Positions 55,975 through 64,000 of a stretch of 64,000 nucleotides of DNA are shown in pieces. Position 1 is the stretch's first letter, and each line of letters begins with the position of its first letter. Source of the DNA: Okeania sp. KiyG1 (GTDB lineage Bacteria > Cyanobacteriota > Cyanobacteriia > Cyanobacteriales > Microcoleaceae); the NCBI RefSeq assembly GCF_014132355.1, contig NZ_BLZO01000044.1, positions 1 through 64,000 on the forward strand, written 5' to 3'. The notes under the pieces were generated by a model, which was not told where the DNA came from, made no database searches, and saw only the letters and a list, made by a program, of their open reading frames with translations. The translations under genes were made by a program, and so were the position numbers.

Positions 55975-58417
55975 AAGCCATGAAAAAAAGTCTTTGATAA
56001 TTTTGGTTTATAGATTAATGTATGATAGCAGATAATCAGCATATTTTCAATACTTATTAATATTTGTCAAATTTTGTCCAATTATTTGGCTTCAGTAGTT
56101 ATCCCTTTATGTACTTCAAATGTATTGACTAGCTTGACTAGATTTCCATCAAATGTCCAGAGTTTAGCTTTCCCGTCAAGACTGGCAGTAGCAATCAGGT
56201 TTCCTTTGGGACTGATGGCAACATCGGTGATTTCATGGCCATGTTTTGTATTTACTTCTCTGATGAAACTACCATCAGCTTTCCATATTTTAATATTTCT
56301 GTGTAGACCCGCAACAATTAGGTCTCCCTTGGGACTGAAGGTAATATTATAAGAGTTGCGATCGCGTAATTCTTCATCGGTCAGGTCAAGAACTTTTGTA
56401 CCATCTGGTTTCCATAGTTGGGCTATACCGAGATGGGTGATGGTAGCGATAAACTCACCGTTAGGACTAAAGGCGACATCTGTTACCCAATTATTGTGCT
56501 TGATGTTAGGCTGTATTAAAGTACCATCAAGTTTTCGCAGTTGAAGTGTGTTTTGGTTATAACAACCCAAAGTAATTAGGTTATTAGGACTAACGGCAAC
56601 ACGCCTACAATGATAATTATCAAGTTGGCTTTTGGCGAATGTGTCTTGATCAGGAATGGTATTCCAAAGTCTTACTGTTTCGTCAGCACTAGCAGTAGCT
56701 ATTAAATCTCCTTTGGGACTGAAGGCAATGCTATAAATTTTCTCATTGTGTCCTTCAAGAGTGTCTACATGAGTACCATCTGGTTTCCAAATTCTGACGG
56801 TATTATCTTCACTAGCACTAGCTATTTGTTCCCCATTGCCACAATATTCCGTCGCCGTTTTCGATCGCGTAACTTCGCACTTTCTCGAATAAACTTTTGT
56901 TCTTTTTCTGAAAGTTCATCGCAATGGTCTTTGAGTTGTTCCTGGGCCTGAGCGAGTGCCGCTCCCCGTAATAGTTGTCCTTCATCTCGCCCCATTTCTT
57001 GCCACTGATCTATGGAACCTCGTAGTCGTTCTTGCCAAGCACGAAATTCTCGGTCTGTTTCCATCCATCCTTTCAGTTGACCCCAGTTACGAATTAAGGC
57101 TTCATGGACTACTTCGACGGTTTCTTGCCCTGAATTTTCTTCTGTTTCACTGGTAATAACAGTGCGACTGGTGACAACTAACCGTGCATCAGCTAATTTT
57201 TTGACTAAATTCCAGTTTGTCTTGTTTAATTCTGCTTTAGTTGCCACTCTTCGGGTGTCTTCGGTGCCTTCTCCGGGTCGTACTAACTGCACAAAAATTC
57301 GATGTACTTGTTGTTGTTCTTCTGGTTTAAGTTTACTAAATTTGTCATCAGCATAACGAGTTAATGCACCAGAAACTTGACCTATTTCTTCATAAGCTTG
57401 ATGAGTTAATTGTTTGCCTTGGCGTTTTTTCCATAGTTCTGTTAAAGCAAATTCTAATAGGGGTAGATTTCCTGGTTCTTTGTCTACATCTTCAAGAATA
57501 CGTTCAACCAGTCCGCTTTCAAAATTGACACCTAATTTTTGAGCTGGTTTTTCAATAACTTCTCTTAGTTCTTTTGAGTTCATGGAGCGAATTTTTACAT
57601 CCCCATTTCGCAAGACATCTGCTAATGGTGGATAAGATAATACATTCCCTAAAAAATCAGCCCGCATTGTAGCAACTAATACTGTGGATAAGGATGATTT
57701 TTCGGTTAAGGACCGGAATGTATATAAGAGAGTATCAAGAAATTTCCGGCGGATTTGTTCATCATTACAAAGAGTGTAAAGTTCTTCAAATTGGTCGGCA
57801 ATTAATAAAGTTCTGTTATGGGGATGATTATGCTGTATTTGTTCAAAAACTTTGGATAATTGATTGGTTTTTTTTGTATCTTTGAGATACTCAGATAAGT
57901 CGTCAGCTTGAGTCAGAAGTTGAGTTTCATTGAGGTTGGGTGCGTAGAGTGGAATTAAGGCACGAGCTAGAGCATAAAATGGGTCTCCTCCGGGACGGAA
58001 ATGGGTAAATTGCCAATGTCTGGCTTTGACTAATTTTGGTACTAATCCTGCTAAAATCACTGAAGATTTGCCACTTCCAGACGCTCCTAATACGGGAATA
58101 AAATTACGAGTTTCTGTATATTGATAGAGTTCTTCTACAAATACTTCTCGCCCAAAGAAATATTCGGCATTTTCCGGGTTAAAGTGATATAAACCTTGAT
58201 AGGGACAAGGTAAATTATCATCTATATCTTCCTCAGTAGATGTTGTAATTGTTTGTTTTTCATAATAATAGTTATAAATGACAGTACGAGATTGATTAAT
58301 ACTTACATCTTTGGCTGAATTTACAGAATTCATGGCATTTTCGTTGCCAATAAAATCTATATTTCCAGTAGTTTGGTTTTGATTGGATAGGGATTTATCA
58401 TTTTGTTCTGTAGTCAT

Positions 58418-58718
58418 AATCTCATATGTGTAAAAAGTCTATATCTTGTTCGGAGATGTCTATTGGGCGTTGCTGATTCTGGGTATGATGCAAGCCCCCC
58501 TAGCCCCCCAATGCGTGGGGGGAATAAAACTCTAAAAGTCCCCCCTTATTAATCCCCCTCCCGTCCCCCGATCCTGCGGGGGAAGCCAGAGGATGCTGCG
58601 CTTTTTGTTGAATGGGGGATGCGCGGGGGCGAAGGCGAGAACCAAACAATCGCGCATTCATACTTCAATTCAGCAACGCCGTCTATTGATTATATTGAAA
58701 TGGTTTAGTATCCATTAA
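58418..58718. repeat. Intergenic, 300 bp, CCCCCTAGCCCCCC repeat
   Basis: GCCCCCCTAGCCCCCCAATG / GTGGGGGGAAT and CCCCTCCCG words form inverted repeats at about 58491-58600; an ATGCTGCGCTTTTTG word follows. No gene. Confidence 0.7.
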
Positions 58719-59207
58719 TTATTGTTGATCCAGCCAATCTTTATCGTAGATACTCAACAGTTTTGTCAAGATATCAAAAAACTGTTTTTCTGTTCCATCA
58801 ATAAATTTGCTCGATTTTAGAGATGTCTTGAATTCAGGAATAACACCTGCACGAACTAATGATGACTTACCACTTCCTGATGCTCCTAAAACTAAAGTAA
58901 AGCTACTTTTATTCACTGCTGCAAATAGTTTATTAATCAAAGCATCCCGACCAAAAAAGTATTCTCTATCTTGAAAATTAAACCTTTTTAGTCCTTGATA
59001 CGGAGAATCTTTAATCAGTTGTTGCTGAATAATCTTCTCAGTGGATACTTCATTATAAATGTAGGTAACATGACGAGATTGATTAACATTTACAGTGCCT
59101 TCTTTTGTATTGACAAGATTTACAGGATTTTCACTACCAGAAACTGTCACATCTCTGGCTGTTAGATTTTGATTGGATAAGGGTTTATCATTTTGTTCTG
59201 TAGTCAT
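58719..59207 (-). CDS. nSTAND paralog C, truncated after P-loop
   Basis: 162 residues: 'MTTEQNDKPLSNQNLTARDV', 'VNVNQSRHVTYIYNEVSTEK', 'DSPYQGLKRFNFQDREYFFG' and Walker A 'LVLGASGSGKSSLVRAGVIP', then an end that does not fit the rest of the family ('FFDILTKLLSIYDKDWLDQQ'). The N-terminal 55 residues and the P-loop match paralog A. No Walker B, WD40 or TPR follow. It could be a truncated relic, or, since the frame is intact with a normal start, a short regulatory form. The gene B tail follows downstream at 59381-60001 on the next part of the same strand. Confidence 0.7.
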   Translation of the reverse strand: MTTEQNDKPLSNQNLTARDVTVSGSENPVNLVNTKEGTVNVNQSRHVTYIYNEVSTEKIIQQQLIKDSPYQGLKRFNFQDREYFFGRDALINKLFAAVNKSSFTLVLGASGSGKSSLVRAGVIPEFKTSLKSSKFIDGTEKQFFDILTKLLSIYDKDWLDQQ

Positions 59208-60059
59208 AATCTAAATTAGTTACTATTTTTCTTAGGTTAATTAAATACAGCAAATTCCAAGTATATGAAGTACAGATATTAATAATTAAATTTTCCCAGT
59301 CCGAGCATCTTGCTCGCGTGATTGTACTTCACCAAAGCTGATAGCTGATGGCTGACAGCTGAATGCTTCTCAAATTACTCCTAACGAAGCTTTTCTAATT
59401 CCTCTGTTGTCAAGGGATTTTCTCCTTTTTTCAAAGTATCAACCCAACTTTTTCGTCGTGCTTTTGCATCTTCATAACCTTTATTATCTATTCTTTCAAT
59501 AAACATCTCAAAGTCTTCAATAGCACCCTGAAAATCACCCGTTAATGCTCTGGCCAAACCTCGACGATCTCGAAACCATTCATTATCAGGCTCCAATTCA
59601 ACTGAATTTTCACAGGCAGACATTACCTTTTTTGCTTGCTTGTTCAGAATACCTTGCTGACAAATATTATCCCAATCTGGGGCATAAATTTCTAAACTTG
59701 AATCTAATTTTTTCCCTTGATTATAAGCAGAAATAGCTTCATCAAATTTCTGATTTTTTATTAATTTCCTGCCACTCCGTAACAGACTTGCTGCTGCATA
59801 ATTTAAACTGAAATCAGAGTCTAGTTTTACTGCCTTTTGGAAAGCAGAAATCGCTTCATTAATTTCACCCTCTGCTGCTAACTTCTCACCGTACGAAAAA
59901 AACTGTAGAAAAATGAAACAGCTTTTATCTTGATATTGGATTAACCAATACTGGCGCTCTCGGCACAGCTCACTATTCCCATCCTCCGGAATGCTACGCA
60001 AACGGCAGTAAATGCCCCTGGGAATTTCTTATCTTATATTTGAAGACTGCCGTTGATAT

Positions 60060-61324
60060 CGGCATTAATCACTTTACCTGTTGCACTTCTGAATAAGCCA
60101 CGCTTGACTCGTTTACCTACATACAATTCATGCTTACAGGGCAATTCCAGGTCAAGTGCAGATGTCTTATATCAAATCCGGTAGCATCGGTGTAATTAGA
60201 TGGGGAGATGGGGGATGGGGAGATGGGGGGATGGGGAGATGGAGAAATATTTGGTAATCGTTGAAGATGGAACATTTTTTTATACCGAATTAAACGGATT
60301 TGATATTACTGGTGTAACTTTCTTCGGTTTCAATGACTTTTACCCCAGCCAGTTCACACTTATAAGTTATCTGTTGAATTAACTTATAGTGAGGTATTTG
60401 AGTAAAATTTTGGTTGTTTTTTTTGCCCATATTTGCACCTTGTTTCCAGTTATCATTTTTTCCAATGACTACAGTACCAATATTATTTGTGGTTAAATAC
60501 TCAACCACTAAGAAACTGGTGTTATGCAAATAATTCTCGACAAAACGATTTCGGTGATAGGTTAACGCTTCAATCTTACGGCTAGTTTTTCTGTTGCCTT
60601 TGAGATGACTTTGGTACTTAGCTTTACGCTTGTTATATAATTGATTGATGCTTTTTAGTGGCTTCCCATTAATCAGCAGTGGTTTGACACCAGGCTGGCT
60701 TTGTAGATAGAGCAACTAATCTATCAATCCCTAAGTCTATTCCGGCTACATATGTTGAGTGTATTTGTGGCTGAGGATGTTTTTTCATATACTACTTCAA
60801 TTATATAGCAACCAGTGGCAGGTACTATTCTGACTTCAACTACAGTATCCACAACTACAGGTATTTTGATTTCACTCATTGATAAGTGACAAATACCATT
60901 CTTCAAAGGGGCTTTATAGACTGATTCCTGTATGAATAGATAACTACATTCCTACCTTTGAGTTTTGTCCTTATACTTTGGGTATTTTGGGCTTAGCCAA
61001 AAACTTACAGGGATGTTTTGACCATTCTTTTACAGCCTGAAAATAACCACGCCAAGTTGCAATCAAGGATTTGATTATTTGTTTTGATACTTTAGTTGGT
61101 AATGCTCTGTAAGCATCGCTATCTTTGGTGGTGTGGTAAAGTTGAGTTAAATCCAGACTATGACCAGTACAAAAAAAATGCTGACGACAGTAATAATTAG
61201 CCAAATTATACAAGTTTTTTGACTTAAAGGCTAAGTCATCGCACAACTGCCAATACTGGTGTGCTTGTCTAATAATATGTCTGTCAACAACTCTCATTGG
61301 ACGCTCAACTCCCACTCGGCGCAT
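60060..61324 (-). pseudogene. TnpB-type nuclease (second lineage), fragmented
   Basis: N-terminal 'CDDLAFKSKNLYNLANYYCR' and 'SKQIIKSLIATWRGYFQAVK', then 'INQLYNKRKAKYQSHLKGNR', 'FLVVEYLTTNNIGTVVIGKN' and 'IQQITYKCELAGVKVIETEE' (RuvC-II region), and a terminal 'GKRVKRGLFRSATGKVINAD' at about 60060-60165. Stops at about 60970, 60906 and 60720 and a MITE (60169-60306) after 'ESYTS' divide it. The sequence differs clearly from the tnpB at 54.7 kb (no CxxC zinc finger is visible), so two tnpB lineages entered sister genes independently. Confidence 0.8.
60169..60306. repeat. MITE with ATATCAAATCCG ends inside tnpB
   Basis: 138 bp from ATATCAAATCCG to CGGATTTGATAT, with GTAGCATCGGTGTAATT near the left and ATACCGAATTAAA near the right end and GGGGAGAT repeats between. 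It sits between 'ESYTS' and 'LDLELPC' codons of the tnpB gene. Left-end relatives at 2324; right-end relatives at about 48857 and 51237. Confidence 0.88.
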
Positions 61325-61599
61325 GTGGTAACAAAAGATTAATTACCTATTTAATTTTAGAACACTGTTTATTGATTTTACAACTATTTACTACGGTTTA
61401 AGTTTAACAGTTACTAACCCTGCAAAAACAAAGCCGTTGCCGAAGTTTCTACACCACAGAGACGACGCTCCTCTTCGGTAACATTGGGATTGTTTTTCAA
61501 GTAGTCACTCATCCACTGACAAGGATAAGGTAGAAGGTCATCCTGGTTAAAGCTCCACAGTTTCACTTTGCCATCCCAACTTGCAGAAGCGAGCAAATC

Positions 61600-63260
61600 T
61601 CCTTTGGGACTAAATGCTACATCCATGACAACTTTTTCATGGCCGGTGAGAGTGTGCACTAAAGTACCATCTGGCTTCCACAATTTCACTGTTTTGTCAC
61701 CACTAGCAGAAGCAATCAAATCTCCTTTGGGGCTAAATGCTACACTGCATGACCCAGTATCTGTCATGACCGGTGAGAGTGTGCACTAAAGTACCATCTG
61801 GTTTCCACAGTTTCACTGTGTTGTCACCACCAGCAGAAGCAAGCAAATCTCCTTTGGGACTAAATGCTACATCGTAGACACCATTGTTATGCCTCGCTTA
61901 GAGTCTTGCAGTAATGTGCCATCGGGTTTCCACAGTTTCACCGTGTATTATCCAAACTTCCAGAAGCAAGCAAATCTCCTTTGGGGCTAAATGCTATACT
62001 CCAGACAGCTCTTTCATGTTCGGTGAAAGTGTTCATCAAAGTCCCATCTGGTTTCCACAGTTTCACTGTGTTATCCCAACTTGTAGAAGCAAGTAAATCT
62101 CCTTTGGGGCTAAATACTACATCTATGACAACTTTTTCATGGCCACTGAGACTTCGCACCAACGTACCATCTGGTTTCCACAGTTTCACTGTCTTATCAG
62201 TGACACGTAGAAGCAAGCAAATCTCCTTTGGGACTGAATGCCACACCCCAGACAGCTATTCTTCCATGGCCCTCTGAAAGTCCTGAGTAATGTGCCATCA
62301 GGTTTCCACAATTTCACTGTCTTATCGCGACTCGCAGAAGCAATCAAATCTCCTTTGGGAGTTGAATGCCACATCCCAGACAGTAATTCTCATGGCTCCC
62401 TGAAAGTCTTGCAGTAATGTGCCATCTAGCTTTCCACAGTTTCACCATTGTAGTCACCAACTGGCAGAAGCAATCAAATCTCCTTTGGGATTGAATGCCA
62501 CGCCCCATGACAGCTAAATGTCATCCTATGGCTCCGACTTACAAGTCTGGTGAGAGTGCACACTAAGGTGCCATCAGGTTTCCACAATTTCACTGTCTTA
62601 TCGCGACTCGCAGAAGCAATCAAATCTCCTTTGGGATTGAATGCCACACCCCAGACAGTATTCTCATGGCTCCCTAAAGTCTTGAGTAATGTGCCATCAG
62701 CTTTCCACAGTTTCACCATGTAGTCACCACTGGCAGAAGCAATCAAATCTCCTTTGGGATTGAATGCCACGCCCCAGACAGTATTCTCATGGCTCCCTAA
62801 AGTCTTGAGTAATGTGCCATCAGGTTTCCACAATTTCACTGTCTTATCACGACTCGCAGAAGCAATCAAATCTCCTTTGGGATTGAATGCCACGCCCCAG
62901 ACAGTATTCTCATGGCCCTCGAAAGTCTTCAGTAATGTGCCATCAGGTTTCCACAGTTTCACTGTGTTGTCACCACTGGCAGAAGCAATCAAATCTCCTT
63001 TGGGGCTGAATGCCACACCATAAACAGAACTATCATGGCCCTCAAAAGTCTTGAGTAATGTGCCATCAGGTTTCCACAATTTCACTGTGTTGTCACGACT
63101 CGCAGAAGCAATCAAATCTCCTTTGGGACTGAATGCCACACCCCAGACAGTATTCTTATGCCCCTCTAAAGTCCTGAGTAATGTGCCATCAGGTTTCCAC
63201 AATTTCACTGTGTTGTCACGACTCGCAGAAGCAATCAAATCTCCTTTGGGGCTGAATGCC
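61600..63260 (-). repeat. 14 near-identical 123-bp WD40 DNA units
   Basis: The word CTCCTTTGGG (coding 'PKGD') occurs at 63241, 63118, 62995, 62872, 62749, 62626, 62480, 62350, 62223, 62099, 61976, 61849, 61732 and 61609. The first six are exactly 123 bp apart and keep the frame ('[20 protein letters not shown]'). The later spacings are 146, 130, 127, 124, 123, 127 and 117 bp, several of which shift the frame. Unit identity is very high at the DNA level, unlike the diverged WD units of paralog A and of 40143-41210. Confidence 0.93.
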
Positions 63261-64000
63261 ACACCATAGACACTATTAAGATGCCCCTCTAAGCTATTAA
63301 TTTCTTTCTCTCCTGGCCAGTAAACAGTTCTTTGCAGGAGATTGGTAGCCTGGTGTATCTCAGGTATTGTTTTATTTGCTCTTTGCTCCAGTTTGAGAAC
63401 TTCTAACTGTATGTCTAAGCTTTCCTCTCCTAAGACTAAACGAGTATTTAAAGCTCTCATCTCTGCTTTTTGTTCACTAATGACAGCTTTACGTCGTTGA
63501 ATTTCTGACCACACAGCAAGTAGGGAAATTATCACGGAAAATGCGACCATTCCTGCTAACATTCGTTGACGTTTACGTTGCTTATATTTCTGACTTTTCC
63601 GAATAAATTCTTGCTCCCCTTCTGACAGTTCATCCCGACGGTCTTTGAGTTGTTCCTGGGCCTGAAGCAACGCCACTCCCCGTAATAGCTGCCCCTTATC
63701 CTGTTTCATTTCCTGCCACTGACGCATTGCTCCCCGCATTCGTTCTTGCCAGGCACGAAATTCTCGGTCATTTTCCATCCATTCTTTTAGTTGGCCCCAG
63801 TTTCTAATTAAAGCTTCATGGACTACCTCAACGATTTCTTGCCCAGAATTATTTTCTGTTTCACTGCTAACAACAGTACGACTGGTGACAACTAACCGCG
63901 CATCAGCTAATTTTTTGACTAAATTCCAATTGGTTTGGCTTAATTCTGCTTTAGTTGCCACTCGTCGGGTATCTTCCGTGCCTGCACCAGGGTGAACTAA

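Larger units (their letters stand above)
53517..58417 (-). pseudogene. nSTAND-WD40-TPR protein (paralog A), interrupted by a tnpB element
   Basis: ATG 58417: 'MTTEQNDKSLSNQNQTTGNI', then 'CPYQGLYHFNPENAEYFFGR', Walker A 'VLGASGSGKSSVILAGL', Walker B 'TLLIADQFEELYTLC' and STAND winged-helix features. The frame stops near 56822, where a deletion joins 'RRRNIVAM' to WD40 sequence ('IASASEDNTVRIWKPDGT'). WD40 runs to 56082, is cut by 55.97-54.53 kb of foreign DNA, resumes at about 54510 ('GDLIATASRDRTVKLWKPNG'), and ends in TPR-like helices ('CDNAVELQPENAQFRDSRGL'). STAND proteins are NLR-like sensors. Several breaks: not functional. Confidence 0.85.
59381..64000 (-). pseudogene. nSTAND-WD40-TPR protein (paralog B), partial at window edge
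   Basis: The frame enters from beyond 64000 (about '...EDTRRVATKAEL', 'VVSSETENNSGQEIVEVVHE'), passes the winged-helix region and a membrane helix ('RMLAGMVAFSVIISLLAVWS', about 63550) and reaches the WD40 array. Six WD units (63.26-62.62 kb) are in frame; the next eight have indels and end at 'CQWMSDYLKNNPNVTEEERR', 61414. A tnpB element (about 60.0-61.4 kb) separates this from the TPR tail 'YGEKLAAEGEINEAISAFQK' to 'LKKGENPLTTEELEKLR' at 59381. Same architecture as paralog A. Not intact as read. Confidence 0.85.

Noticed and set aside
62754-63269. Plus-strand repetitive frames opposite the WD40 array
   Set aside because: They mirror the 123-bp units and lack independent signals.

Overview
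The window reads as a cyanobacterial chromosome, probably from a filamentous, repeat-rich marine lineage of the Okeania/Trichodesmium/Moorea type (genus-level placement is inference). Direct support: GCGATCGC (HIP1) octamers throughout, a photosystem II Psb34 gene, a PCP_red-domain protein, DUF29, XisH/XisI and Uma2 families, low G+C, and many heptanucleotide tandem repeats (STRR type: TTATCAG, CCCTGTT, TTTTGAC/TTTTAAC, AATTATT). Coding density is low. Much of the intergenic DNA is made of small inverted-repeat elements, several of which sit inside genes.

Layout. 0-1.2 kb: a 19-copy array whose spacings change only in 7-bp steps. 1.2-8 kb: a frameshifted peptide-type ABC permease, then intact housekeeping genes (folP, tpiA, PCP_red protein, TIGR04376-like protein, a PilP-like membrane protein). 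8-14.4 kb: toxin-antitoxin and DUF29 territory with a segmental duplication and two disabled toxins. 14.6-18.2 kb: a VMO-I (vitelline membrane outer layer) repeat protein and mnmG. 18.5-28.7 kb: what I read as one decayed BamHI-family restriction-modification locus: an XRE controller gene blown up by a 175-bp tandem array, a REase gene split by about 5.4 kb of foreign DNA bounded by two copies of one IS, and a convergent DPPF methyltransferase. 29-34.5 kb: a broken HipA-like kinase and HIRAN gene, then a broken PARIS-like pair (AAA ATPase plus DUF4435). 35-39 kb: a polysaccharide deacetylase lipoprotein, a tandem DUF29-like pair and antitoxin/toxin genes. 39-43.2 kb: an intact minus-strand operon of an EACC1-like protein, an EF-hand-containing caspase with membrane helices, a membrane-anchored seven-blade WD40 protein and a TRAP-type substrate-binding lipoprotein. 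43.6-49 kb: MNT nucleotidyltransferase and XisH remnants, XisI, and a glycosyltransferase gene destroyed by an in-frame 126-bp array and a MITE. 49.4-53 kb: psb34, holB and an unknown protein. 53.5-64 kb: three nSTAND NTPase paralogs, two with WD40 and TPR regions, each of those two interrupted by a tnpB element.

How it fits together. Core genes are intact while nearly every defence or mobile gene carries frameshifts, insertions or truncations, so decay rather than general sequencing error is the better explanation. Three loci show one pattern: a heptad tract or a MITE plus a neighbouring piece of host sequence is tandemly amplified (59+7n bp, 175 = 25x7 bp, 126 = 18x7 bp). The most promising intact system is the EACC1/caspase/WD40/TRAP-receptor operon at 39.0-43.2 kb. 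The most striking evolving locus is the nSTAND gene at the right edge, with 14 near-identical 123-bp WD40 units.
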